From: Clostridium thermobutyricum | GTDB taxonomy: Bacteria > Bacillota > Clostridia > Ch29 | NCBI GenBank assembly: GCA_016841565.1 | Contig: JAENYX010000005.1 | Coordinates: 42,592-106,591, forward strand | DNA length: 64,000 nt | Reading direction: 5' to 3' | The notes under the pieces: model-generated | Seen by the model: only the letters and a program-made list of their open reading frames with translations | Database searches by the model: none | What the model was told of the DNA's origin: nothing | Program-made: the position numbers and the translations under genes | Shown here: positions 10,198 through 19,115 of the stretch, one piece after another | Layout of the letters: each line of letters opens with the position of its first letter | Position numbering within the stretch: the stretch's first letter is position 1

Positions 10198-10265
10198 TCA
10201 ATTGGGGACATTCCGCGGCAAGGAATACCCGCATAGCAGCGGTGTGTCCCCTTTCTGCTAATTGA
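10198..10265. repeat. Branched inverted-repeat element between convergent genes
   Basis: Outer arms TCAATT/AATTGA enclose GGGGACA/TGTCCCC, which in turn encloses two small stems (TTCC/GGAA and CCGC/GCGG). The predicted fold is a three-way junction. It has no T-tract and so is not a standard terminator. Hairpins built on GGGGAC occur elsewhere in intergenic DNA of this window (13848-13878, about 29680, 39440-39515), so it may belong to a REP-like family. Confidence 0.5.
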
Positions 10266-10437
10266 GCTTGATGGCTTCGGCAATTTCCAAAAACTCGCCT
10301 GACGGCTCAAACACTTGGAAATTCCGGCCCTCCGCCATCTGAGCTCCTTTTAACTGTGCGTGCAAAAACTCCGCTACAGATGACTTGATGCCTTCTGAAA
10401 TGCCACTTATCATTATAATCACGCGCTGTTTTTTCAT
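10258..10437 (-). CDS. Small protein of unknown function, 59 aa
   Basis: The ATG at 10437 is preceded by AAGGAGG (5 bases away), which supports real translation. The sequence begins MKKQRVIIMISGISEG and ends EIAEAIKLN. It is soluble in character, with no membrane segment or recognisable motif. The ATG lies 23 bases after the stop of the upstream membrane protein on the same strand, so the two are probably co-transcribed. I do not recognise the family. Confidence 0.6.
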   Translation of the reverse strand: MKKQRVIIMISGISEGIKSSVAEFLHAQLKGAQMAEGRNFQVFEPSGEFLEIAEAIKLN

Positions 10438-10459
10438 GAAGCCCTCCTTAGAAAGTGGT

Positions 10460-11521
10460 TTATGATAGTTTTCCACCACGTTGCCCTTTTTTTACCATGA
10501 ATATTAACAGGACGCCGGCAGCCAGCAAAATAAACGGACCAAACATATATAACAAGAACATGAAGCCGTAGGTGACCTTAACGGTTGCAACAAAGAAGGC
10601 CGCGCCGGGCAGGGCCGCAAGGCAGGTGACAAAGGCCTTTTTGCTGTACCTTCTTGATAACGGTATCGCCATAAGGAGAACAGCCGTTACCGCCAATACC
10701 AGTATATCGTGTTTCTTAAGGTCGTTGGTGCCGAATATAAGCCCTTTGGTGTCAACGCAGGAAAAGGTCCATTCGCTATCGGGTACCCTGTCAAGGGCTG
10801 CCACAAATGTATGGTCATTCTCCTTTTCCAATGGTATGTTGGAGTGAACCGCCATACTGCTTTTTTCGGGGAATTCAACCCGCAGGTTTACCCTTGCACT
10901 GCCGTTCCAGAACCTTGCCGGGGTGAGATAATAAAGCTGGTTGTACACGGTATTTATTACGTCACTGTACCGGTAATACCCGCTTTGGCTGTGATAGGAT
11001 ATCTTAATATCGGTTATTCCGCCTGCTTTTAAGTCTACCGGGAAGGTTGCCCCGGAAAAAGTGCGGTATCGGGAACCCCAGGAGCCCGGGCTTACTTTTA
11101 AGGGATTACCGCTCACCGGGTCAACAATCTCTTCCGATACCACCGGCTGCCAGTTGGCCGGCCATCCAATATCTTCATCCAGATTCACGTCGCTAATCCT
11201 CTCCCCATCTATAAATACTTCAAATTCCGCATCGGCAAAATCCGGTGAAACAAACATAACGTCAACCTGCTGTTCGTTTTCCAGCAGGTTTTCCAGTATA
11301 TAGCTTACCTCCACTCTGGCTTTGGTTTGCCTGTCCCCGGTGAAATTAAAGAGTATAGCCTCCTCCACCAGCGAGGCGTCGGGACTCTCGTTGAATAAAA
11401 GCATCTGGTCCGTGGGAAAATCCAGCGGCTGTGCCATGTTGGCCGCTGCCGGAAGAGCCAAAGCGGTAAGTACGATGGCAATCACAAGGACCCACAACCA
11501 TTTTCCTGCATTCTTTTTCAT
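10460..11521 (-). CDS. Exported protein with extracellular beta-rich domain and C-terminal membrane helices
   Basis: 353 residues. A signal peptide or anchor (residues 1-28, ending ALPAAANMA) is followed by an acidic, aromatic-rich extracytoplasmic region to about residue 265, then three membrane helices (DILVLAVTAVLLMAIPL; VTCLAALPGAAFFVATV; LYMFGPFILLAAGVLLIFMV) and a basic tail. This topology displays a large outer domain tethered at the C-terminus. I do not recognise the family; the outer domain resembles bacterial surface proteins that present Ig-like or DUF-type folds, which is a guess from composition. The 59-aa gene downstream may be its partner. Confidence 0.8.
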   Translation of the reverse strand: MKKNAGKWLWVLVIAIVLTALALPAAANMAQPLDFPTDQMLLFNESPDASLVEEAILFNFTGDRQTKARVEVSYILENLLENEQQVDVMFVSPDFADAEFEVFIDGERISDVNLDEDIGWPANWQPVVSEEIVDPVSGNPLKVSPGSWGSRYRTFSGATFPVDLKAGGITDIKISYHSQSGYYRYSDVINTVYNQLYYLTPARFWNGSARVNLRVEFPEKSSMAVHSNIPLEKENDHTFVAALDRVPDSEWTFSCVDTKGLIFGTNDLKKHDILVLAVTAVLLMAIPLSRRYSKKAFVTCLAALPGAAFFVATVKVTYGFMFLLYMFGPFILLAAGVLLIFMVKKGQRGGKLS

Positions 11522-11547
11522 GATATCACCTCGATGAATATTCTATC

Positions 11548-11733
11548 TATATACAACACACTAATAGTATTACATTCCTTTATTTGTAATTCCGAAGAAG
11601 CCAAGCCCGAAGAATCCGACTCCGTCGTTCTGAGAGCGAAGCTCGAAGAATCTTCCGGAGATAGACATAAGATCCTTCGCTTCGCTCAGGATGACACACT
11701 GGGAGATGTAAAGTTCTAAATGTGTTATATATA
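11548..11733. repeat. MITE-like repeat, copy A
   Basis: Ends are TATATACAACACA and TGTGTTATATATA, an inverted repeat with one mismatch. The inside shares TATTACATTCCTTTATTTG and a GAGCGAAGC...GAAGAATC / GATCCTTCGCTTCGCTCAG pair with copies at 17001, 28510 and 53514. It has no coding capacity. This is the longest and most diverged copy. Confidence 0.85.
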
Positions 11734-11809
11734 TATAATACTATACTAATGCTTCCAATCAAACACTTTGAACTAATGTGTTGATTTGCTTTAGACTACC
11801 CGGGTCTAT

Positions 11810-12904
11810 TTAATTATACTGCTGCCTTGCAGCCAGCGCTTTTTCTATAATGTTTTCCATTTGCTCTATTCGTACTTCCCAGCTATTTTCCCGGGCTACC
11901 CGGAGCCTTTTTTGTACATTCTCAGGGCTGTTTTGGGATATGGACTTCTCCAGTGCTCTGACAAATTCAGTCGATCCCTTAGCAATACTCACGACGTTCT
12001 TATACTTCAGTACTTCTGGTATAGGAGTAGATACCACAGGCTTTCCCGCTGCCAGGTATTCGTAGAGTTTTACAGGGTTTGCGCTTGCTGTCAGGTCATT
12101 GAGTTTAAAGGGTATTATACAGGCATCGAAAGCTTTTGTAATCCCGGGAAGGTCCTTATACTCCTTTTTACCGAGCATATACAGGTTTTCAGGACATGTT
12201 AAGGAAGATACCCCAGCTCCTTTAGGCCCAACAAGCACAAAGGACCAATGCGGCCTAAGCCTGCACAGACATTGTATTAAATCCAAATCTATCCATTCGT
12301 ATATAGCACCTACGAATCCTATAACAGGCCTATTTAGCATCATTATTTCCTGTGGACAAACAGTAGTATGATCCAAAGCCCTGGAAAAATGCTCAACATC
12401 GGCTCCGTTTGGTATTAAGTATGGGTTTTGTTTGGACTTCTTTTTTAATTTCATGAGCCTTTGCGAAGTAACGAATATTATATCGCTTTTCTCTATAAGG
12501 CTGTCTTCCAAAGAGTTGTTTAATGCCGGACTCCAGCTGAACTTCGAAAAGTCATCCACACAGTCGTAGCACAGAAGTGAATATTCCATAAACTTAAGGG
12601 CAGGAACTATTGTAGGATAGTAAACCCAGAGGGCCGGGCGGTTTATTCCAATCTCATTGTATATCTTATCCAGGCTGTTCAGCAGCCATGTTCTTGTCGC
12701 ATAGTGAGGAGAAAAAACATGCAAATTTTTCTTTGCCCTGGTCAGGAAATATTCATAGTTTACTTGCCCCAGGGTGCCCGCAGTGCAAGGCTGAAAATGG
12801 TCAACATATAGAATGTTATGACGATCGGATAAACGGCTCATCAATTGCTGCGGCCTCTGCCATAGGAAATCCCATCGGGTTGAAGAGAAACATACAATAT
12901 CCAT
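11810..12904 (-). CDS. Glycosyltransferase, TuaH-like
   Basis: 364 residues. The start MDIVCFSSTRWDFLWQRPQQ is typical of TuaH-like glycosyltransferases of cell-wall polysaccharide loci. A GT-B fold is suggested by the C-terminal nucleotide-sugar half, with PVIGFVGAIYEWIDLDLI followed by a GT4-like segment (NPVKLYEYLAAGKPVVSTPIPEV, about residues 285-310). It should act on the cytoplasmic face, adding a sugar to a surface glycan or glycoprotein. The gene follows the GT-D gene by 5 bases, so the two form an operon. Donor and acceptor sugars cannot be read from the sequence. Confidence 0.87.
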   Translation of the reverse strand: MDIVCFSSTRWDFLWQRPQQLMSRLSDRHNILYVDHFQPCTAGTLGQVNYEYFLTRAKKNLHVFSPHYATRTWLLNSLDKIYNEIGINRPALWVYYPTIVPALKFMEYSLLCYDCVDDFSKFSWSPALNNSLEDSLIEKSDIIFVTSQRLMKLKKKSKQNPYLIPNGADVEHFSRALDHTTVCPQEIMMLNRPVIGFVGAIYEWIDLDLIQCLCRLRPHWSFVLVGPKGAGVSSLTCPENLYMLGKKEYKDLPGITKAFDACIIPFKLNDLTASANPVKLYEYLAAGKPVVSTPIPEVLKYKNVVSIAKGSTEFVRALEKSISQNSPENVQKRLRVARENSWEVRIEQMENIIEKALAARQQYN

Positions 12905-12909
12905 ACAAT

Positions 12910-13638
12910 CTATCCTTTCTTCTTTATTTGCCCATTACGTATAAGCATATCCGCTGCATGGCCGATATCGAGAGCCACTTTTTTCTGACTGTTTGCAATC
13001 CTTTCACATATGACAACCGCAGCCACTCCTGACGCTGACAGGGCAATCTCAAAGCCGTGGTCTTTTGCTATTCTTACTATCCTGTTTACATCTTTCAATC
13101 CATAGACAGGGGAAATGACTCCGCTAACATTGACCCCCTGGCTTTGCAGCAGTTTAGCCAGCGCCTTTCCTTTATTGCCTATTACCAGTACTCTGGGTTT
13201 TCCTTCAGTTAAAAGAGCATCCAGGTTTCCGGAATTGCATAGAAAGTAGTTCACGCATGCATTGGTTAGTTTTAGGGAATGAAGGTCAATACCATGGGCT
13301 TTACATGCTTTCAGGAAAAGAGGTAAAAAGTACGGCGCAGGATTTAAAGGCACACCTACAATATCTGCTTTTCTTACCGAAACTGCCAGCATATCCCTGC
13401 CAATTATGTCAGGGATACGGACACCGGCATAAGTCAAGAATGCATTTTTTTTAACTTCGCTTATCGGTAGTACTATCTGTTGCGCCAGGGTCAGTGCTTC
13501 ACCGTCGCCAATTCTGACCATAGACAGCTTATCTTTTTTATTCAGTGAGTTTCTGATTAAATTATAAACCTCTTCAACATCCAGAATTTTATGCTCTTTC
13601 AGGAAATGCTCCATTAGGATTTTGTCGCCTTTACTCAA
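12910..13638 (-). CDS. GT-D fold (DUF1792-like) glycosyltransferase
   Basis: The TTG at 13638 is favoured because GAGGTG lies 6 bases upstream; an ATG 14 codons earlier has no site. The product is 242 residues. The motif SMVRIGDGEALTLAQQ and the later PRVLVIGNKGKALAKLL/VSGVISPVYG pattern match GT-D glucosyltransferases (DUF1792, as in streptococcal dGT1), where the acidic pair of the DGE motif contributes to metal and UDP-sugar binding. Such enzymes extend glycans on serine-rich surface glycoproteins or in capsule loci. It precedes the TuaH-like gene, so both probably build one glycan. The family call is fairly sure, the substrate unknown. Confidence 0.75.
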   Translation of the reverse strand: MSKGDKILMEHFLKEHKILDVEEVYNLIRNSLNKKDKLSMVRIGDGEALTLAQQIVLPISEVKKNAFLTYAGVRIPDIIGRDMLAVSVRKADIVGVPLNPAPYFLPLFLKACKAHGIDLHSLKLTNACVNYFLCNSGNLDALLTEGKPRVLVIGNKGKALAKLLQSQGVNVSGVISPVYGLKDVNRIVRIAKDHGFEIALSASGVAAVVICERIANSQKKVALDIGHAADMLIRNGQIKKKG

Positions 13639-13847
13639 TAATAACACCTCAAGGTTGCTTGAATTCTGTTGACCTGGCATATCTATATGCTCATGCTGTT
13701 GGGCAGTCCGGTTTTATATAACACTTCCATTCCAATAATACTCATCTCAATGATTGAAGATATGTCTTTAGAGTCTTAGTCTCCCAATAGTGTAATTTCC
13801 ACTATAGTCTATGTACGCCTATGGCGTTTTGTTACTGGGAATAGGGC

Positions 13848-13878
13848 AGGGGACACTCCGGAAAAGGGAGTGTCCCCT
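13848..13878. repeat. Hairpin AGGGGACACTCC / GGAGTGTCCCCT
   Basis: A perfect 12-bp stem with a 7-base loop in the 305-base gap between two minus-strand genes. There is no T-run on either strand, so it is a weak terminator at best. It shares the GGGGACA core with the element at 10198-10265. The rest of the gap shows no gene. Confidence 0.6.
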
Positions 13879-13943
13879 ACATATTATATTTAACAATAAA
13901 TTACCTGTATACTGCAATAAACTATCGATTACTGCTTATCAAC

Positions 13944-14711
13944 CTATTCTAAAGATTGTGTTTTAAGCAACTCCTTTTCAGGTACTATTCTATACGGACT
14001 GGCCGGATTACCTTTTACTACAGTACCTTCCGGTACATCCTTTGTTACAATACTGCCTGCTCCGACAAGCCCTTCGCATCCTATAATCCTGCCGGGAAGA
14101 ATGGTCGAGTTGCCCCCAATCCTTCCGCCGCGCTTTACCGTAACCCCTTTTATGCAGCCAAACCTTTCGCTTGTTCTTCCGAGATAATTATCATTGGTTG
14201 TAATTACTCCGGGAGCTATAAATACATAATCCTCCAACCGGGAAAAAGCAGTAATGTATGCGTTGGTCTCAATTTTGCACATCTTACCTATGTCACAGCA
14301 GTTCTCTATGCATACGCATCTGCCTATTATTGTACCTTCCCCGATTGTTACGTTTTCCCTGACTGTGGCTTGATCTGCAATATAGCAATCATTGTGCAGA
14401 GTGCATCCCCTGTATAGTATGGAGGAGGTTCCTATTATACAGTTATCCATAATGACTGTAGGAACAGTTTCCTTGTCTTTACTGCCAATAATATTTGCCA
14501 CACTATTTTTTGCACGTACCGAATCTTTTCCAACAACGGAGTTATCCTGTATTGTGACATTATTACCAATTCGGGTGTCGTTATGAATTATTACTCCGTT
14601 TCCGATTGTAACATTATTCCCAATGACTACATGTTCTCCAATATTACTGAAGTCACCTACCTTGAAGCCGCTGCCCACTTTGGCGCTCTCTGCTATTAAG
14701 TTTATTCCCAA
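13944..14711 (-). CDS. Left-handed beta-helix N-acetyltransferase, WbpD/WlbB-like
   Basis: 255 residues made almost wholly of hexapeptide repeats ([LIV]-G-x4), for example NIGEHVVIGNNVTIGNGVII and ATVRENVTIGEGTIIGRC, which fold as a trimeric beta-helix. The end (GVTVKRGGRIGGNSTILPGR, GNPASPYRIV) is typical of sugar-nucleotide acetyltransferases. With the dehydrogenase and aminotransferase upstream it completes a set like WbpB-WbpE-WbpD, which makes UDP-2,3-diacetamido-2,3-dideoxy-glucuronate in Pseudomonas; WbpD acetylates the 3-amino group with acetyl-CoA. It overlaps the dehydrogenase gene by 10 bases, implying coupling. Family sure, exact substrate inferred from context. Confidence 0.85.
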   Translation of the reverse strand: MGINLIAESAKVGSGFKVGDFSNIGEHVVIGNNVTIGNGVIIHNDTRIGNNVTIQDNSVVGKDSVRAKNSVANIIGSKDKETVPTVIMDNCIIGTSSILYRGCTLHNDCYIADQATVRENVTIGEGTIIGRCVCIENCCDIGKMCKIETNAYITAFSRLEDYVFIAPGVITTNDNYLGRTSERFGCIKGVTVKRGGRIGGNSTILPGRIIGCEGLVGAGSIVTKDVPEGTVVKGNPASPYRIVPEKELLKTQSLE

Positions 14712-15784
14712 TTAGCATTACCCCCTTTCAACGGCAGGGTTACCGGCAATCCAAGTTCTGATGATTGCTGTATTGCCAGGATAATCTCTATGCTTTTCCT
14801 CGCCTCTGTGCCGTTTATGGACGGTTCTTCCCGGGACCTTAATCTTCTTATAAAATCCTTATATACATAGCTGTGACAGTAAGAGTTCAGACCGGATTTT
14901 ATCTCATCATCATTCCGGATACAAGCTGCCTGGGAATCGCTATCTTCAATGTTCCAGACTTCTATCCTGTTTAAAGCTTTCCCACCGATTTTCACGCTCC
15001 CTTTTTCTCCAAAAACCGCAATGCTGTTTTCCAGGTTGCCGGAAAATATGCTCACTGTCCCTTCAACCATACCCAGCATCCTATTACCGAATTTGACTAA
15101 AGCCAGTACTGTATCCTCGGTATCAATATAAGGGTGCGCGTAGTTCTGTTTATAAGCATACACCTCTATTGCCTTTTCCCCCAGCAGCCACTGAAGAATG
15201 TCTACATTTTGGATGCACTGGTTCATAAGCACTCCGCCGTCCGAATGCTTTGTACCGCGCCACTTAGCCTTGTTATAATACTCTTTATTTCTGTTCCACC
15301 TTACAGTTGTCACTCCATAGAACAGTTTTCCGAAACACCCTGTATCAATGCTGTTCTTAAGGTCCCTTATCAGAGGATTATACCTATACTGGTGAACAAC
15401 TCCCAGTTTTACTTTGTTCACTGAAGCAGTCTTTATAAGGCTGTCAACCTCACCCAGCGAAAGGGCAAGGGGTTTTTCCACAAGTACATTTGTTCCGCAT
15501 TTGATGCAATCGGAAGCAACAGTATAGTGTTTGCCGCTATCGGTCAGAACGCTTGCTATATCAAGCTTTTCTATATTTAGCATCTGGCGGTAGTCTGTGT
15601 ATATGGATATATTTTCACCGTTGCCTGTCAAAGATAAATATGAATCTTTAAAACCCTGAGCCCTTTCTGCACATATATCGCATACCGAGGTCAGAGCGAT
15701 TTCATCTCTGTTGAGTATAAGGGCCTGTATATGTTTTTCCCTTATACTCCCGCAGCCAATCACTCCCAATCTTAATTTTCTCAA
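14702..15784 (-). CDS. Gfo/Idh/MocA-family sugar-nucleotide dehydrogenase, WbpB/WlbA-like
   Basis: The TTG at 15784, preceded by a GGGGGGA site, is preferred over an ATG five codons upstream that lies within that site. The 360 residues begin with a Rossmann fold (LRLGVIGCGSIREKH) and carry the family signature VEKPLALSLGEVDSL and the downstream lysine/histidine region (GVVHQYRYNPLIRDL). WbpB-type enzymes oxidise C3 of UDP-GlcNAcA with NAD+, so that the partner aminotransferase can install an amine. The neighbours are exactly that aminotransferase and the acetyltransferase. The UDP-GlcNAc 6-dehydrogenase (WbpA) needed upstream is not in the window. Confidence 0.85.
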   Translation of the reverse strand: MRKLRLGVIGCGSIREKHIQALILNRDEIALTSVCDICAERAQGFKDSYLSLTGNGENISIYTDYRQMLNIEKLDIASVLTDSGKHYTVASDCIKCGTNVLVEKPLALSLGEVDSLIKTASVNKVKLGVVHQYRYNPLIRDLKNSIDTGCFGKLFYGVTTVRWNRNKEYYNKAKWRGTKHSDGGVLMNQCIQNVDILQWLLGEKAIEVYAYKQNYAHPYIDTEDTVLALVKFGNRMLGMVEGTVSIFSGNLENSIAVFGEKGSVKIGGKALNRIEVWNIEDSDSQAACIRNDDEIKSGLNSYCHSYVYKDFIRRLRSREEPSINGTEARKSIEIILAIQQSSELGLPVTLPLKGGNANWE

Positions 15785-15802
15785 AGTCCATCCCCCCATT
15801 AT

Positions 15803-16957
15803 TTATGTTAGGGTGTTTATTATACATTTAATGATTCTATTCTGCTCCTTTGTAGTCAATTCCGGGTATAAAGGAAGAGAAATCATGCATGGTATTACTT
15901 CCTCTGCTACTTTCATATCTCCCTTCTTATAGCCAAGGTGTTCCAAACCTTTCTGCAGGTGCAGGGGGATTGAATAATATACCCTTGCATCTATCTCCTG
16001 GCCCCTCAGAGCTTTTAAGATGCCGTCCCTGTTTCGGGCACTGAGAGTATAAATATGATATACCGATTGGGACCCGGTTTCTTCTTTGGGAATATTAACA
16101 GGATAGTTTCTGAATATGCTGTTATAAAGATGGGCTTTTTCTCTCCTTCGTTCATTCCACCTGTCGAGGTGTTTCAGTTTAACATTTAGAATTGCTGCCT
16201 GAATTTCATCCAGCCTGCTGTTGCAGCCAATCAGATAATTACAGTATTTATCCGGGTTTCCTTTTTCATTGGATCCGTTAATCAGGTTATATGCCCTTAA
16301 CCCTGTCTTCCCTCCGCCATGACGGCTCAATGCTTTAGCAATCACCGCAATCCTCTCGTCATTGGTTATGATAGCACCGCCGTCACCGTAGCATCCAAGA
16401 TTCTTGGAAGGGAAGAAAGAAAAACATCCCGCATTTCCCATGGAACCTGCCCGTTTGCCTTTATATAAAGCTCCGACCGCCTGGCAGGCATCTTCTATCA
16501 CATAAAGGTTATGCTTTGCTGCCGTATTCAGGATTTTTCTCATGTTTGCCGGGTTACCGAATATATGGACCGGGACTATAGCCTTTGTTTTGTCAGTAAT
16601 TTTCCTTTCTATATCATCAGGGTCAATATTATAGGTGTCTGCGTCTATATCAGCAAAAACAGGATTTGCACCTACACTTGTTATGGCTTCAGCAGTTGCG
16701 AAAAATGAAAAAGATGTAGTAATAACCTCATCACCTTTTCCAATGCCTGCAGCCATTAATGAAATAACCAATGCATCGGTTCCATTGGCAACACCAATGG
16801 CATATTTGCAGCTATTATATGCTGCGAAGCTCTCTTCAAACTGCCTGACGTGTTTACCCATAATATAACTGCCGGATTCGAGTACTCCGGATACTTCTTT
16901 TTGTATCTCTTCCATTATGCTCTTATACTGTGCCGATAGATCGGTAATTGGTATCAA
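15803..16957 (-). CDS. DegT/DnrJ/EryC1-family sugar aminotransferase, WbpE-like
   Basis: 384 residues from a TTG with GGAGG upstream. PLP-fold signatures include GVANGTDALVISLMAAGIGKGDE, VIEDACQAVGA and the PLP lysine in FSFFPSKNLGCYGDGGAI. The family transfers an amino group to a keto-sugar nucleotide; with a WbpB-like partner the expected product is a 3-amino uronic acid nucleotide. It is the first gene of the three-gene aminotransferase-dehydrogenase-acetyltransferase run, with an 18-base gap to the next. A MITE-like repeat lies 44 bases upstream of its start. Confidence 0.9.
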   Translation of the reverse strand: MIPITDLSAQYKSIMEEIQKEVSGVLESGSYIMGKHVRQFEESFAAYNSCKYAIGVANGTDALVISLMAAGIGKGDEVITTSFSFFATAEAITSVGANPVFADIDADTYNIDPDDIERKITDKTKAIVPVHIFGNPANMRKILNTAAKHNLYVIEDACQAVGALYKGKRAGSMGNAGCFSFFPSKNLGCYGDGGAIITNDERIAVIAKALSRHGGGKTGLRAYNLINGSNEKGNPDKYCNYLIGCNSRLDEIQAAILNVKLKHLDRWNERRREKAHLYNSIFRNYPVNIPKEETGSQSVYHIYTLSARNRDGILKALRGQEIDARVYYSIPLHLQKGLEHLGYKKGDMKVAEEVIPCMISLPLYPELTTKEQNRIIKCIINTLT

Positions 16958-17000
16958 TTATTTGGTCCTCCTTTCCTTTTAAAAATCACTGGGGGTAATC

Positions 17001-17170
17001 TATATATAACGCATTAATAATATTACATTCCTTTATTTGTCATTCTGAGGGCGAAGCCCGAAGAATCTTCCTTGATATACACATAAGATCCTTCGCTTCG
17101 CTCAGGATGACAAAAAGACTGCTCAGGATGGCACGTTAGAAGATATAAAATCTTAAGCACGTTATATATA
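17001..17170. repeat. MITE-like repeat, copy B
   Basis: Terminal inverted repeats TATATATAACG / CGTTATATATA, 170 bp. Inner arms are TCATTCTGAGGGCGAAGCC and GATCCTTCGCTTCGCTCAGG. Its right end lies one base from the stop codon of the next gene (stop at 17172-17174), so it inserted at the very 3' end of that gene. Confidence 0.9.
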
Positions 17171-17171
17171 A

Positions 17172-18125
17172 TTAAATCCTTCTATCTTTTAAATACTGGT
17201 TTATCATGTTCAAAAACTCTTTCACTCTTATTTTATCGGTGTGCTTTGAATGCACCAGATTATATCCGTTCTTGGCTATCCATTCTCTTTCCTTATGGTT
17301 TTTCAGGTAATACATGGCGAGGTCATAAAAATTGTCATCGGTACACTCCACAAAGTTCTGGCCGCTGACAAAGCCAAGTTCTTTCAAGTCCTTATTACCC
17401 TTTGCTATGAGCAGGGTATTGCAAGCGGGCACTTCAAAGTATTTCCTGACCGGGTAGTTGAATTTTGTGCCACAGGTGAAAAAAATCTTAGCTCTGTTGA
17501 TTTCTTTGGCGTATTTTTCCCCTGTATATATTTTTTTGTTCTCCGGGCCTGTCTCGTAAGGATGCTTATGATAGACAAAACCCTGCAGACCTGTCATTCT
17601 TTTTAATACCAGATCCCTAAAGGGGTACCAGGCGTTCCAACATCTGCCCATAAGCAAAAAGTTAATATCCTTTTTCAACAACCAGTTTTTGAAAAGGCTG
17701 GGATTGTTGCTGAAGGGCAGCCATCTGAATTTGCTTCTTAATTCGGGGAGAGTGCGGTAAAAAAAATCCTTTGTAGGGCTAAAAACAAGGTCTATTTTGT
17801 TTTCACGGATAAATTTCTTTCTCTCTTCTGTTTGTGTCTGGAGGTCTATATAGTAAACACCCTTAGGTATATTCGTAGAACCAAGACCGTATACCCGCGG
17901 CGCTAAAGCATAATTATATGCAAAGTCATAGTAAAGAATGAAATCGGGAAAAAATTTTCTGCCGCTTAATATCCTAAAAACCCGTCCCATTTCCCATCTA
18001 TCCTTATCCCATATCATTACATCAGCATGCATGCTCAATTCTGTTATAAAATGCTTAAAATGCATAAACCTTTTGTTGTTGAGTTTTGCCAGCACAAGTA
18101 TTTTTCTTCTGGGCATATTCTCCAC
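17172..18125 (-). CDS. CgeB-like glycosyltransferase, paralogue 1
   Basis: 317 residues. The C-terminal third has the pattern of the Glyco_trans_1_2 domain found in spore maturation protein CgeB (KYFEVPACNTLLIAKGNKDL, then NFVECTDDNF and a LVHSKHT segment). The N-terminal half is a GT-B acceptor domain with PDFILYYDFAYNY and a basic DLQTQTEERKKF stretch. CgeB acts in glycosylation of the Bacillus spore surface, so a similar role is suggested by the collagen-like genes in this region. A GTG start is used; an ATG three codons later is possible. It is a tandem paralogue of the next gene. Confidence 0.82.
   Translation of the reverse strand: MENMPRRKILVLAKLNNKRFMHFKHFITELSMHADVMIWDKDRWEMGRVFRILSGRKFFPDFILYYDFAYNYALAPRVYGLGSTNIPKGVYYIDLQTQTEERKKFIRENKIDLVFSPTKDFFYRTLPELRSKFRWLPFSNNPSLFKNWLLKKDINFLLMGRCWNAWYPFRDLVLKRMTGLQGFVYHKHPYETGPENKKIYTGEKYAKEINRAKIFFTCGTKFNYPVRKYFEVPACNTLLIAKGNKDLKELGFVSGQNFVECTDDNFYDLAMYYLKNHKEREWIAKNGYNLVHSKHTDKIRVKEFLNMINQYLKDRRI
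17238..17441 (-). repeat. Conversion tract between CgeB-like paralogues, copy 1
   Basis: Matches 18237-18440 at a constant offset of 999 bases with roughly ten mismatches in 204 bases, while flanking coding sequence is far more diverged. Confidence 0.85.
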
Positions 18126-18155
18126 CCCAATCCCAGCAGTCTCATGACCTGCAGA

Positions 18156-19115
18156 TCAATTTCCCTGCTTTCTGGCTCTAATACCATTCAGGTGCTTCTG
18201 AATAATTGCAATGAACTCTTTAGCCCTTATACTGTTGGTGTGCTTTGAATGCACCAGATTATATCCGTTCTTGGCTATCCGTTCTCTTTCCTTATGGTTT
18301 TTCAGGTAATACATGGCGAGGTTATAGAAATTGTCATCGGTACATTCCACAAAGTTCTGGCCGCTGACAAAGCCAAGTTCTTTCAAGTCTTTATTACCCT
18401 TTGCTATGAGCAGGGTATTGCAGGCAAGCACTTCAAAGTACTTGGCAACCGGGTAGCCATACTTGGTACCGCTGGTAATAAATATTTTGGACCGGTTAAT
18501 TTCTTTTGCGTATTCTTCTCCTGTATATACTCTGCCACTTCTTTCTTTCATATCGTAGGGGTGCTGGTGATAAACAAATCCACTATACCCCTTAAATCTC
18601 TCCAATACCTTGTTTCTGAAAGGATGCATTTCTTTCTTAACTCGCCCCATAAACAAAATATCAATATCCTTTCTCAGGGACCAATCCTTGAATACCGCAG
18701 GGTTGTTGTTGAAGGGCAGCCACCTGAATTTGTTCTTAAATTCAGGAAGGGTTCTGAAGAAGAAGTCCTTAGACGGGCTAAATATGAGGTCTATTCCATT
18801 ATTCTTTATAAATTCCCTTCGTTCCGAAGTTTGGGTTTGAAGGTCTATATAGTAGACTCCCTTTGGTATATTGGTCCACCCAAGGCCATAAACCCTGGGG
18901 GCATATACATGTCTGTAAACAAAATCGTAATAAAATATAAAATCAGGACGGAAGCCTCTTCTATTAAGAATCTTCAAAACATGGTTAAGTCCCCACCCAT
19001 CATTTTCCCACACAACTACATTGGCATGATTATGCAATTCTAAAATAAAATCTCTTAGATGCCTGTTAATAGGCCTGTTCAATTTAGCAAATACCAAGAT
19101 TCTAATTTTACTCAT
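18156..19115 (-). CDS. CgeB-like glycosyltransferase, paralogue 2
   Basis: 319 residues from an ATG with GGAGG 6 bases upstream. The architecture is the same as the downstream paralogue (DLQTQTSERREFIKNNG, KYFEVLACNTLLIAKGN). The two are moderately diverged except for 204 bp encoding the nucleotide-sugar-binding C-terminal part, which is about 95% identical. A sequential sugar-adding pair that shares a donor sugar but differs in acceptor is a reasonable inference. It ends 30 bases before the paralogue begins, so they are co-transcribed. Confidence 0.82.
   Translation of the reverse strand: MSKIRILVFAKLNRPINRHLRDFILELHNHANVVVWENDGWGLNHVLKILNRRGFRPDFIFYYDFVYRHVYAPRVYGLGWTNIPKGVYYIDLQTQTSERREFIKNNGIDLIFSPSKDFFFRTLPEFKNKFRWLPFNNNPAVFKDWSLRKDIDILFMGRVKKEMHPFRNKVLERFKGYSGFVYHQHPYDMKERSGRVYTGEEYAKEINRSKIFITSGTKYGYPVAKYFEVLACNTLLIAKGNKDLKELGFVSGQNFVECTDDNFYNLAMYYLKNHKERERIAKNGYNLVHSKHTNSIRAKEFIAIIQKHLNGIRARKQGN
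18237..18440 (-). repeat. Conversion tract between CgeB-like paralogues, copy 2
   Basis: Partner of 17238-17441. Both encode the segment from ACNTLLIAKGNKDLKELG to NGYNLVHSKHT. Confidence 0.85.

Noticed and set aside
10132..10265. Riboswitch-like fold after argD
   Set aside because: It lies at the 3' ends of two convergent genes, where a riboswitch has nothing to control, and no known aptamer motif was recognised.
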